The notes under the pieces were generated by a model that saw nothing but the letters and a program-made list of their open reading frames with translations, was not told where the DNA came from and did not search any database. This document shows, piece by piece, positions 1 through 6,897 of a stretch of 12,334 bases of DNA. The position numbers were made by a program, and so were the translations under genes. Origin of the DNA: an uncultured Clostridia bacterium (GTDB taxonomy: Bacteria; Bacillota_A; Clostridia; TANB77; CAG-508); assembly GCA_947624725.1 (NCBI GenBank), contig CANQLP010000032.1:1-12334 (forward strand). Direction: 5' to 3'. Each line of letters starts with the position of its first letter. The stretch's first letter is position 1.

Positions 1-203
1 ATTTTTTCCAATGACACTTCACTTTTTACTTTTATATCTGTTATTTCTCTTTTTAATATTGCTTCTAAAAAACTTTTTAGATATCCTTTGTTTATTTCTG
101 AACCAAATACTATTTTAAAAACTTCATCTCTTCTTATACTCATTTCTTTTTCGTTGAAGTGATTATACGAATGTTTGGTTAGCTTTACTCCTATATTTCT
201 CAC
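1..203 (-). CDS. Rpn-family PD-(D/E)XK nuclease / putative transposase, 5' part only
   Basis: The reading frame is open to the left edge, so only the N-terminal 47 residues (from ATG at 143) or 67 residues (from GTG at 203) are visible. The stretch RRDEVFKIVFGSE followed by YLKSFLEAIL matches the conserved start of Rpn (YhgA-like, PDDEXK_2) recombination-promoting nucleases, where an F-K-x-(I/L)-F-G motif precedes a helix with FL.AIL. Family members cut DNA and are often annotated as transposases. The catalytic D/E-x-K residues lie beyond the window. I prefer the GTG at 203 because AGGAAA lies just upstream of it and the frame between 203 and 143 reads as plausible protein, but ATG 143 cannot be excluded. 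The family call is fairly secure; activity cannot be judged. Confidence 0.7.
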   Translation of the reverse strand, partial: MRNIGVKLTKHSYNHFNEKEMSIRRDEVFKIVFGSEINKGYLKSFLEAILKREITDIKVKSEVSLEK

Positions 204-250
204 CTCGTTTCCTGTGCTGAATTTCTATTTTATTTTAAAATTGGATATTT

Positions 251-271
251 AACTTTCAAGAACTGAAAGTT
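251..271. repeat. Hairpin in the Rpn leader
   Basis: AACTTTCA (251-258) and TGAAAGTT (264-271) are perfect inverted arms around a 5-base loop. It lies between the predicted promoter and the start codon of the Rpn-family gene. No T-run follows on the minus strand, so it is not an obvious terminator. Confidence 0.4.
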
Positions 272-317
272 CTAAGATTTAAAAAAATTTTTAACAATGC
301 ACAATTTGTTTGCAAGT

Positions 318-346
318 ATTTTATCATGCAATTTTCTTTTTGTAAA
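318..346 (-). promoter_or_regulatory. Predicted sigma-A promoter of the Rpn-family gene
   Basis: On the minus strand TTTACA (346-341) is followed after exactly 17 bases by TAAAAT (323-318). A TG one base before the -10 makes it an extended -10. Transcription would start near 311 and leave a leader of about 110 bases or more, which contains the hairpin at 251-271. Confidence 0.5.
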
Positions 347-413
347 GTAATTTTGAATAAAAAATATTTAGCACAAGATTTACACTTACTTTCTATAGCA
401 AAAATTTAGAAAA

Positions 414-600
414 AAATTTGAATAATAATAAAATTTAAGTGGAAGTTGAATGTAGAGTTTTTGGCACTTATATTTGTTAGTTTTTGGAATGATGGATGTT
501 CAAAAACGTTTGAAAGAGGCTCATTTTGAAAACTTACAAATCCAGTGACAAAAAGCTCGTACCGAAACTGGAACGAAAATTTTCATTGTTATTCAAATTT
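414..600. repeat. 188-bp palindromic element, copy 1 (diverged), MITE-like
   Basis: The element begins with AAATTTGAATAATAATAAAA (414-433) and ends with the near-complement at 577-600, giving imperfect terminal inverted repeats of about 23 bp. The interior also folds back: GAGTTTTTGG pairs with the AAAAAGCTC region, and the tip is TTCAAA-AACG-TTTGAA. Two nearly identical relatives lie at 10139-10326 and 11965-12152. This copy differs from them at perhaps one position in five but keeps the foldback. It has no coding capacity. It could be a non-autonomous mobile element or a structured RNA; I cannot tell which. Confidence 0.75.
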
Positions 601-670
601 TGTATTGTTTAGAAAGTTAGAGGTTAGAAATTTAGAATGAATATCAAAAATGTTAATTTTTAAAAATCAA

Positions 671-763
671 GACAAAAAGACGGTTCTTAAGGCTAAAAAC
701 CTTAATACAAAAGCTCCGTCCCTTTGTCTACACGTCCCTTTGTCTACACGTCCCTTTGTCTAC
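671..763. repeat. Three tandem 16-bp repeats with an inverted partner
   Basis: The unit CGTCCCTTTGTCTACA occurs three times head to tail at 717-732, 733-748 and 749-763 (the last lacks its final base). Upstream, GACAAAAAGACGG (671-683) is the near-inverse of the first unit, and TTAAGG...CCTTAA forms a hairpin between them. The arrangement resembles the interspersed REP-like palindromes found in many low-GC Bacillota genomes. No gene is present. Confidence 0.65.
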
Positions 764-889
764 TTTAACATTTCTCTTTGGCTTTCCGTGAATTTGTTCG
801 CCGCGCGAGATTTTCAGTTATGAAAATCTCTGTGCATCTTTGCGCGTAGCGCTTTTATATAATAGGAAAGGATTACTTTCCTATTATAT
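761..889. repeat. 129-bp hairpin repeat, copy 1
   Basis: This block is repeated almost exactly at 9808-9936. It contains three foldbacks: GAGATTTTCA-gtta-TGAAAATCTC (807-830), GCGCgtaGCGC, and a 14-bp stem with a GATTA loop at 857-889. The only two differences between the copies are the outermost bases of that last stem (A and T here, G and C in the other copy), so pairing is kept. It is noticeably richer in G+C than its surroundings. No ORF is present. A decayed third copy of the middle part is at 8371-8417. Confidence 0.85.
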
Positions 890-1034
890 AAAAAATTCAT
901 ATTTTAATTATATGGAATTTTGAGAATTAGAACTTTTACTATCCTTACATTGTAGGCTATTTCAATTTATATACTTGAAAACAAATATTCTTTCATATTA
1001 TTGTAATTTTATACTTTCCAACAAAATTAATTTA

Positions 1035-2174
1035 CTATAACTCCAGTTCTTCATTTTTTCGTGGACTAAATCTATCAGCTATTCCCACTATCTGTAGCTC
1101 TTTCATAATTTTTTTCATTTCCTCAGGTGTTTTATTTAAATATTTATTTTCTTCTTTTGAATACATATAATATAAATTCTCATCCTTGGAAGTATCTATT
1201 GGCTTAACCTTTAATACAGATATTATATCAGATACATCATTTCCTTTAGTAACTGCATAAACCTGTATCCTAGAACATTCTTGTGGAGATAAAATTTTCC
1301 TTGCAACATATATATAATATCTTATATTTTCTAAATAATTTAAATTGCTATTATAATCTGTAAATTTATTTATATTTTCAAAAATATAATCCAATTTATA
1401 TTTCAATACTTCTGATTCTTTCACATCTTGATTATGTAATACATATTCTTTAAATACTTCTTGATTATCCATGTCTTTCTTTAACAATTCTATTGTATCC
1501 TCAGTATATATACCTCTCTCATTATCCTTTGAGTCATTTGATTGAGTAAAGCTATATTGTAATTTTTTATCTAAATTTTCAATATCACCTCTTGTTAAAT
1601 AATCAATTCTGCCATAATAACTTTCTAAATTCTTCAAATATGATTCTTCTATTATTTTTCGCTCACCTTCAAACCTATTTAAGTCATAACCAAAACTGTT
1701 TACTCTTCTTGAAGTTTTTATTCTGGACAAATCACTTATTAAATTTACAACATAATTTTTTCCATCTATTTTTAAAATAGTATCAATATGCCCTATTGAA
1801 CTTTCTGGATTTTTTTTCACCAAATCAGCTGAAATTCCAACTCTTTTATCTCGTAATATCCCTACATACAACTCAGAAATAGATTTACAAATTCCAAAAT
1901 ATTTATCATCTATTTTATCATTATAATGATCTTCCTTTCCTTTTCTATCCGTAAACACAAAATACGGATTTTCTCCAACGATTTTTCCCAGCTCTAAATA
2001 TATATAATATGCTTTTTCTATTTCAGATAAATCAGATGGTATATTATCAATAATTGTGTTAATTTTAGAATTACTTATTAAATCAGAATACAAATCTTTA
2101 GAAGTATCTAATAATAATAATTTTTTATTTTTTATTTTATTTATATAATTTTTTAAATAATCAATTATTTTCAT
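1035..2174 (-). CDS. Transglutaminase-like superfamily protein
   Basis: 379 residues from the chosen start. The core resembles transglutaminase/papain-like folds: a Cys in FGICKSISELYVGILR (C96), then GHIDTILKIDGKNYVVN with H129. This lines up with the usual H-A-W-x-E-V-x-(V/I)-D-G-x-W-x-x-V-D pattern, but the residue 15 after the His, normally the catalytic Asp, is Asn (N144). Such proteins act as cysteine proteases, amidases or crosslinkers; the substrate here is unknown. I see no signal peptide or membrane segment, so it is probably cytoplasmic. The C-terminal 230 residues are charged and unrecognised. The ATG at 2174 is preferred over the one at 2186 because the Shine-Dalgarno GAGGTG lies 4 bases before it and overlaps the upstream ATG. 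It has its own promoter. Confidence 0.7.
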   Translation of the reverse strand: MKIIDYLKNYINKIKNKKLLLLDTSKDLYSDLISNSKINTIIDNIPSDLSEIEKAYYIYLELGKIVGENPYFVFTDRKGKEDHYNDKIDDKYFGICKSISELYVGILRDKRVGISADLVKKNPESSIGHIDTILKIDGKNYVVNLISDLSRIKTSRRVNSFGYDLNRFEGERKIIEESYLKNLESYYGRIDYLTRGDIENLDKKLQYSFTQSNDSKDNERGIYTEDTIELLKKDMDNQEVFKEYVLHNQDVKESEVLKYKLDYIFENINKFTDYNSNLNYLENIRYYIYVARKILSPQECSRIQVYAVTKGNDVSDIISVLKVKPIDTSKDENLYYMYSKEENKYLNKTPEEMKKIMKELQIVGIADRFSPRKNEELEL

Positions 2175-2266
2175 AGTCCACCTCATAAAATACTTTTAAT
2201 TATTCATATTTATTATTCGTATACTAAACATACTTTCATTAAACAATATTACTATATTCTTTAATA

Positions 2267-2295
2267 ATTATAATAAAAGAGCAAAGGAATTTCAA
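2267..2295 (-). promoter_or_regulatory. Predicted sigma-A promoter of the transglutaminase-like gene
   Basis: On the minus strand TTGAAA (2295-2290) is separated by 17 bases from a perfect TATAAT (2272-2267). The start would be near 2260, giving a leader of about 85 bases. This makes the gene independent of the MazG-type gene upstream. Confidence 0.65.
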
Positions 2296-2334
2296 AACTC
2301 ATTTGTTCTTTTTCTTAATTGTAATTTGTTGTTA

Positions 2335-2688
2335 TCATTTATTCCACTTTCTTGTAATATTCTTTTCTTCTTTTTCTTTTAAACAAGAGAATAAATCTAT
2401 ATTAAGTTTATTACAAATACTGCATAAAACAATAAAAACATCAGCCACTTCACTTTCAATAGTATCATAATTATTTATTTTTGATTTATCTATTGACATA
2501 GAAGTTTGTTCTTTTCTTATCGCCTTCGCTAATTCTCCTACTTCTTCTGTTAATAACAACATTGTTTTTTCTATATTTTGTTCATAAAAACCTCGTAATT
2601 CTATAACCTTTCTTATATATTCTTGTACTTGAATAATTGTATTATCACTATTTAAATTATTCCATAATTCTAATTGCTCATTTTTCAT
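2335..2688 (-). CDS. MazG-like nucleotide pyrophosphohydrolase
   Basis: 117 residues forming one all-alpha MazG-type domain. Enzymes of this superfamily hydrolyse nucleoside triphosphates to monophosphate and pyrophosphate, for house-cleaning of abnormal nucleotides or stress control. The metal-binding signature is present: EEVGELAKAIRK (E48, E49, E52) and ESEVADVFIVL (E80, D83), the EExxE...ExxD pattern. The length suits a single-domain form, not the two-domain E. coli MazG. AGGAG sits 9 bases before the ATG at 2688. The protein ends with the charged tail KEKEEKNITRKWNK, typical of the family. It is monocistronic: a promoter lies immediately upstream and the next gene begins 160 bases further on. 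Substrate specificity cannot be read from the sequence. Confidence 0.85.
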   Translation of the reverse strand: MKNEQLELWNNLNSDNTIIQVQEYIRKVIELRGFYEQNIEKTMLLLTEEVGELAKAIRKEQTSMSIDKSKINNYDTIESEVADVFIVLCSICNKLNIDLFSCLKEKEEKNITRKWNK

Positions 2689-2740
2689 TAAATCAATCTC
2701 CTATATAACTTCTTTATTTTTACTTTTGTAATTTTAAGAA

Positions 2741-2769
2741 ATTATACCATACCTTTTATTTATATGCAA
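2741..2769 (-). promoter_or_regulatory. Predicted sigma-A promoter of the MazG-like gene
   Basis: TTGCAT (2769-2764), a 17-base spacer, then TATAAT (2746-2741) preceded by TGG, which makes an extended -10 (TGnTATAAT). The start would be near 2734, about 46 bases before the start codon. Confidence 0.7.
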
Positions 2770-2809
2770 TGACATACAAACATACATAAGCCATAAAAGA
2801 CATTCATAC

Positions 2810-2838
2810 AAAATAAAATAATGTTTGTATTTTATTTT
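2810..2838. repeat. AT-only inverted repeat
   Basis: AAAATAAAATA (2810-2820) and TATTTTATTTT (2828-2838) are perfect 11-bp inverted arms around a 7-base loop. It lies between the MazG promoter and the M14 remnant. It has no G/C pairs, so its stability would be low. Confidence 0.4.
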
Positions 2839-2853
2839 TATAAAATTGAATTG

Positions 2854-2919
2854 TGCTAGCGTAGCAGAAATTTGAAAGAGCAAAACTTTGCTCCGAATAG
2901 CTTGGCATTTTTCTATGCC
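2854..2919. repeat. Cluster of three short hairpins
   Basis: Three short perfect stems follow each other: TGCTA-gcg-TAGCA (2854-2866), GAGCAAA-ac-TTTGCTC (2878-2893) and GGCAT...ATGCC (2904-2919). They end exactly where recognisable M14 peptidase coding sequence begins, so they may mark the junction at which the 5' part of that gene was replaced. Confidence 0.4.
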
Positions 2920-2922
2920 TAG

Positions 2923-3090
2923 TATTCACCAGCTTGGTGTAATGACACCGTTTTTGCTGGTTATAAAGATTGGTTTATTCAAAATTACTCAAGACCTGGA
3001 TTTACTGTTGAAGCTGGAGAAGGTGAAAATCCTTTACCTATCTCTCAATTTGATGAAATCTACCGTGACAACATTGGAATATTAGTTTAT
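2923..3090 (+). pseudogene. 3' remnant of an M14-family zinc carboxypeptidase gene
   Basis: In the frame starting at 2923 the sequence reads about 55 residues closely resembling the C-terminus of M14 peptidases of the gamma-D-glutamyl-diaminopimelate type: AGYKDWFIQNYSRPGFTVEA, then GEGENPLPISQFDEIYRDN. In the family this is the last conserved block, including the F-T-x-E motif whose Glu is the catalytic general base. A TAG lies directly before it at 2920-2922, no start or ribosome site is present, and the zinc-binding H-x-x-E region is absent. The gene therefore lost its 5' two-thirds or more. After about 3090 the homology ends. These enzymes trim peptidoglycan peptides; this fragment cannot function. 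Confidence 0.75.
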
Positions 3091-3124
3091 TGTTCTTGTA
3101 CTATTCCTAATAAACTGATATTCC
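3076..3124. terminator. Long dyad, possible terminator of the helicase operon
   Basis: GGAATATTAGTTTATT (3076-3091) and AATAAACTGATATTCC (3109-3124) pair at 15 of 16 positions around a 17-base loop. It begins 6 bases beyond the last stop codon of the minus-strand helicase operon (3130) and covers the end of the + strand M14 remnant. It has few G/C pairs and no strong T-run on the minus strand, so the terminator role is tentative. Confidence 0.45.
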
Positions 3125-3129
3125 TTATA

Positions 3130-3333
3130 TTATTTTTTCAGTTTTCTTATTTTTTCATTATTTTTTTCAATAATATTATCATAATATTTATCAAGTTTCT
3201 TTAATCTATCTATTGATAGCATTTCTAATACTTCTCTATTTCCTTCAATTCTTTTTAAAAAATTATTTCTTTCAATCACTGTTCTTATCAATTTTTCATT
3301 TACTTTTAAATCATTAATAAAATTATTATTCAT
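3130..3333 (-). CDS. Small charged coiled-coil protein, unknown
   Basis: 67 residues. The sequence is rich in Lys, Glu, Asn and Ile, with heptad-like spacing of Leu/Ile, notably in RLKKLDKYYDNIIEKNNEKI, so it is probably helical or coiled-coil. I recognise no family. Its ATG lies within the last codons of the helicase gene: the frames overlap by 8 bases (3326-3333), an arrangement typical of translational coupling. It is therefore probably made together with the helicase and may be a partner or regulator of it. There is no independent Shine-Dalgarno of note, apart from the purine-rich GAAGGGA about 10 bases upstream inside the helicase gene. Confidence 0.6.
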   Translation of the reverse strand: MNNNFINDLKVNEKLIRTVIERNNFLKRIEGNREVLEMLSIDRLKKLDKYYDNIIEKNNEKIRKLKK

Positions 3334-6300
3334 CTATTTGTCCCTTCTTTTGTGAAGAAAGATCAGCTATTTCTTCGAGTTGCTCTTTAATAATTTCTTG
3401 TTTCTCTAATATACTTTCTACAAGCTCTTCTTTTGACACTTCTTCCGAAGATTTTGAGCTTTCAATATCTTCTAAATCACTCTGAGTTCCTTGATTATTA
3501 TTTCTTGTTACATTAAATGTTTCGTGTAATAATTTTCTTAGTTCTTCCTTTTTTTCTTCACTAATATATTCATTACTATTTATTTTTCCTTCTAGCTCAC
3601 TCATTTTTTCTTCTAGTTCTCTCATTTTTTCTATATCTGGCTCTGAATCTTTTTCGTATACAAAATGACCATCTACCATTTCAATTCCAAAAGATTGCAT
3701 CTTTCCAATAATTTCATCATATGACTTTTTACCCAAATTTTTTAAACTCATAATGTCTTGTTTTGTTTTTTGAAGTAAATCTTCAATTGTATTTATTCCA
3801 CTTCTAATCAAACATGTTGATGAACGTGTTGATAGTCTTAATTTTTTTATTGTAGTTTGTTCTATAGTTTTTAATATTGTAGAAGATTTAAAAGCTTCTA
3901 TTTCTTTAATAATTTTCCCTTCTTCAGCTACTGCAATTTTTTCTTCTAGCATTTCTTTCAGTTCAATTTTTTTCTCTTCACTAAAGTATCCATTGCTAGC
4001 TATAATTTCTTCTAGTTGTTCTTTTTTACCAACCTCTGTTAATCTACTACTATCATCACTTTTTATCATAAATTCAGCTATTTTAGCTTGACTGTATTCT
4101 GAGTCTACACATTCTTTATAAATATTATATATAAATTGTTTACTTAAATTAAAAAAATTTATATCTTCTCCAAATTTTGATCTATTTTCATATATAAATG
4201 TGTCACTTAATAATTTTTCATTAATATCTATACTATTATTTCCTTCAAAAAATTTATATATAAAGTGCCAAGGAGGTATAACACTAAAATCTGAACTATT
4301 TATTTTTTCTCCAAATCTTGCTTTAATTATTTCAAGTCTTTGTTCTATTGGCATACTTTCAATAATTTCAATTTGTTCTTTTCTCTTTTTAGTTTTTTCA
4401 ACTGCTTCTAATAACATATTTGTTAATTTATTTTCAACATTTTCATCCATACTTGTCTGTTCTTTAGGCACAAATATATCAAAATTTTTAAAATATTCTT
4501 CAATAATCTCTTTCTGCAAATCATAATCTATATCAAACATTCTATTTTCTAAATCTAATTGTTCGATAGTATGTCTCGACTTTATTTTTTTCATAGATTT
4601 TACAACTATTTGATGTATACGATTTGGCGATTTATCAATATTTTTTGATATTTGAGCCTGATTTACCTTCTTTTCGCCATTTATTCCATATAACATAAAT
4701 AATACTTGTTTTTGTTGTTCAGTAAATTTATCTCCATTAATTAACTTAATAATTTCTTCTTCTAACCCATCATATTTTATAAAAACATTCCCTTTATCTG
4801 AAACATCATTTATAAAGTCCACAAGTCCATTATTTCTAGCAATCCAGTCACAACTATTAAAATCAAATCCTCTAATTAAATTTACACTCTCTAATAAATT
4901 TTTACTTATTACCTGATTAACATTATGATTAATTAATGCTTCTATGTATATCTTTCTAAATCCATCTATGCTACCATAATGTTTTCTAATAAAATCAATA
5001 GTTTTTTCATTCAAACCATACTTTTCTATTAATGTATTTGTTTCATTTTCTATTGCATTAGCTATCTCAGTATTATCTCCAAAAACACCATTAACGTTTC
5101 CTTCTTTACATTTTTCAATTTGTTCTTCATTAAGCTTACCTTTTGATTTTCTTATTCTTACATACTCATAATATCCTTGCATTTTTTTATACTCTTTTAT
5201 TAGTTGTGTTAATTCTTCTTCTGTACTTGTATATTCACTTAAAATCTCATCTGAAACATTAGGAATTATTGTGATTTTTGGATATTTTCTTCTCCATTCA
5301 ACCAACATATCTATTTTTTCATCTATATTAGAATCTATACCTCTTTCTAAAACACCTGAATTTGCTAATCTTTCTAACTGTTCATTTGTAAAATTTGTTT
5401 TTGGACTCCATCCTTTTCCATTATTGAATTTATTCAATAAACTTCTAATTTGTATAGCCCATTGTCCAATTGGATATCCCTCAAATATTGTATTTCCTAC
5501 TAATTCTTCACCAGTTTTTGAAAACTCCTCAAATATTTTTATTTTTTCATCTAGTGGTATCATTTTTCTTGAAGATAATTCTATAATTTTTGCTGCAATT
5601 TCTCTAAATTCTTTTGTTTTATCAAAAATTGAAATTATAATCCTATTAGCTTTTCTTCTTTTTCCTGAACCATCACGTCCATTATATTGTCTCATTCTTT
5701 CTGTAAAATCTTCTATTATTTTACAAGAATCAAAATTATTTACCAAATCAAGTACAACTGGCTCTTTATCTCCTCCAACTGTTAAAGCTCTACCTAATTG
5801 TTGAGTAAAAATTGTAGGAGAAAATGTTGGTCTCATCATAACAACTCCATCTAAATCCTCTATATGGTATCCTTCATTAACCATATTTACTGTATACAAT
5901 AATTTTAATGTGCTTTCATCAGTATCTTGTTCAAATTCAGTTAATATTCTGTCAGATTCTTTTATTTTTGATGAAACTCCTCTAACTGTTATGTTAGGAT
6001 TAACCATTCCAAACATTTCTTGTGCCTGTTTTATCTTCTCATTCATATCTTCTATATTTCTACAAAAGATAATATATTTTCCATTTGGATTTTGCATATA
6101 TGTAGAAAGTAATTCTGATAAATTATATGTACTTTCATCCAATTTTCCTCTTAAATAATTTAATAAGTTTTGTGCTTCTTGATGTTTTTCTTTATCTTTT
6201 ATTTTATCTATATTTTCCTGCATTTTCTCTAATTCTTTAGTATAACCATATAAAGCACTTACATAAGTAGCTTTTGGAAGTATTCCACGTTCTATCGCTT

Positions 6301-6481
6301 CTTCTAATGACATTTCTGATGCTATATTATTTTCAAACAATTCTTCTGCCATATCCCTTAAACCATCTAAATATCTTAATGGTGTTGCTGATAATCCTAA
6401 TATTTTTGATTCTTTATTTATTTGAAGTAACCTTTCAACACCGTTTCCCCCATTCTGGAGCTCCACAATGATGAAACTCAT
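3326..6481 (-). CDS. SF2 helicase, C-terminal piece (frameshifted): motifs III-VI, helicase-associated, sigma4-like and alpha-CTD-like domains
   Basis: This frame holds residues 120-1159 of what was one 1159-residue protein; its first 11 codons (MSFIIVELQNG) are out-of-frame noise and 6481 is not a true start. In intact numbering: motif III SATP (139), motif V NMVNEGYHIED (307), motif VI QQLGRAL (335-341), and a helicase-associated-like segment with YPIGQW (443-485). A sigma-70 region-4-like helix-turn-helix follows (FTEQQKQVLFMLYG...QISKNIDKSPNRIHQIVVKS, 694-744). Next is a domain strikingly like the RNA polymerase alpha C-terminal domain (LRLSTRSSTCLIRSGINTIE...NLGKKSYDEI, 979-1043), keeping the DNA-contacting Arg and the GKKS motif. 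Acidic coiled-coil segments lie between and after these. An ATP-driven DNA or RNA translocase that engages promoters or RNA polymerase is an inference. The 67-aa gene overlaps its end. Confidence 0.8.
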   Translation of the reverse strand: MSFIIVELQNGGNGVERLLQINKESKILGLSATPLRYLDGLRDMAEELFENNIASEMSLEEAIERGILPKATYVSALYGYTKELEKMQENIDKIKDKEKHQEAQNLLNYLRGKLDESTYNLSELLSTYMQNPNGKYIIFCRNIEDMNEKIKQAQEMFGMVNPNITVRGVSSKIKESDRILTEFEQDTDESTLKLLYTVNMVNEGYHIEDLDGVVMMRPTFSPTIFTQQLGRALTVGGDKEPVVLDLVNNFDSCKIIEDFTERMRQYNGRDGSGKRRKANRIIISIFDKTKEFREIAAKIIELSSRKMIPLDEKIKIFEEFSKTGEELVGNTIFEGYPIGQWAIQIRSLLNKFNNGKGWSPKTNFTNEQLERLANSGVLERGIDSNIDEKIDMLVEWRRKYPKITIIPNVSDEILSEYTSTEEELTQLIKEYKKMQGYYEYVRIRKSKGKLNEEQIEKCKEGNVNGVFGDNTEIANAIENETNTLIEKYGLNEKTIDFIRKHYGSIDGFRKIYIEALINHNVNQVISKNLLESVNLIRGFDFNSCDWIARNNGLVDFINDVSDKGNVFIKYDGLEEEIIKLINGDKFTEQQKQVLFMLYGINGEKKVNQAQISKNIDKSPNRIHQIVVKSMKKIKSRHTIEQLDLENRMFDIDYDLQKEIIEEYFKNFDIFVPKEQTSMDENVENKLTNMLLEAVEKTKKRKEQIEIIESMPIEQRLEIIKARFGEKINSSDFSVIPPWHFIYKFFEGNNSIDINEKLLSDTFIYENRSKFGEDINFFNLSKQFIYNIYKECVDSEYSQAKIAEFMIKSDDSSRLTEVGKKEQLEEIIASNGYFSEEKKIELKEMLEEKIAVAEEGKIIKEIEAFKSSTILKTIEQTTIKKLRLSTRSSTCLIRSGINTIEDLLQKTKQDIMSLKNLGKKSYDEIIGKMQSFGIEMVDGHFVYEKDSEPDIEKMRELEEKMSELEGKINSNEYISEEKKEELRKLLHETFNVTRNNNQGTQSDLEDIESSKSSEEVSKEELVESILEKQEIIKEQLEEIADLSSQKKGQIDE

Positions 6482-6806
6482 CTAAAATAATTATATCTGC
6501 CTTTAATTTTTCAATTTCTTCATCTGACATATTTGCTAATTTTTGATAAGTTATCCTTTTTAATGAAGGAAAATCTACCATTGTCATTCCCTCTGCAAAA
6601 ATATTCTTTTTTATATCATGTAATATTGTAACTGATGGTGCTAAATATATTGCTTTTTTTTCATGATTTTCTTCTAATAATTTTAATGCAATAAACATCT
6701 TTCCTGTACCTGTTGGATGTATTACTGCAACTCTATTTGATTCTCTCATTTTCTCAATAACTTTTTCATATGTTTCTAGATTATGTTTTTTTAGACTTAT
6801 TGGCAT
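6435..6806 (-). CDS. SF2 DEAD/DEAH-type helicase, N-terminal piece (frameshifted)
   Basis: This is the true start of the large helicase. ATG 6806 follows AGGAG by 9 bases. Visible motifs: Walker A HPTGTGKM (30-37) with K36, motif Ia-like YLAPSVTILHD, and motif II ILDEFHHCG (DEFH, 109-112). After W119 the frame runs into KRC-stop at 6435. Dropping one G from the five-G run at 6447-6451 restores G-N-G-V-E-R-L-L and joins it to the long downstream frame, giving 1159 residues. In Walker A the residue after Lys is Met, where Ser or Thr normally coordinates Mg2+. As the sequence stands this piece would be a 123-residue truncated product without motifs III-VI. Either the gene is a pseudogene or the homopolymer is a sequencing error. 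Confidence 0.8.
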   Translation of the reverse strand: MPISLKKHNLETYEKVIEKMRESNRVAVIHPTGTGKMFIALKLLEENHEKKAIYLAPSVTILHDIKKNIFAEGMTMVDFPSLKRITYQKLANMSDEEIEKLKADIIILDEFHHCGAPEWGKRC

Positions 6807-6845
6807 TTTTAACTTCTCCTTTATTAATTATTAATATTATTATAC

Positions 6846-6874
6846 ATTATACACAGGAACAGAGCTTTTGTCTA
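6846..6874 (-). promoter_or_regulatory. Predicted sigma-A promoter of the helicase operon
   Basis: TAGACA (6874-6869; five of six matches to TTGACA), a 17-base spacer, and TATAAT (6851-6846). Transcription would start near 6839, about 33 bases before the helicase start codon. Confidence 0.65.
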
Positions 6875-6897
6875 TTATTAAATAAACATTATCATAA

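Noticed and set aside
765..889. tRNA, riboswitch or other known structured RNA in the hairpin repeat
   Set aside because: No cloverleaf, T-loop or known aptamer core can be seen. The stems are simple foldbacks and the block occurs as an interspersed repeat away from gene leaders.
2888..3085. 65-residue + strand ORF over the M14 remnant
   Set aside because: Its frame differs from the one that reads as M14 peptidase (frame of 2923), and its text resembles nothing. The homology-bearing frame has no start codon.
6274..6471. Several + strand frames of 60-180 codons within 1592-6471
   Set aside because: They lie antisense to the transglutaminase-like and helicase genes, have no ribosome sites, and read as low-complexity hydrophobic text. 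They are shadows of the minus-strand genes.
6435..6481. Programmed frameshifting in the helicase
   Set aside because: The run TGGGGGAAAC does not form a standard slippery heptamer in the reading frame, and the change required is +1. I see no stimulatory hairpin. A mutation or a read error is simpler.
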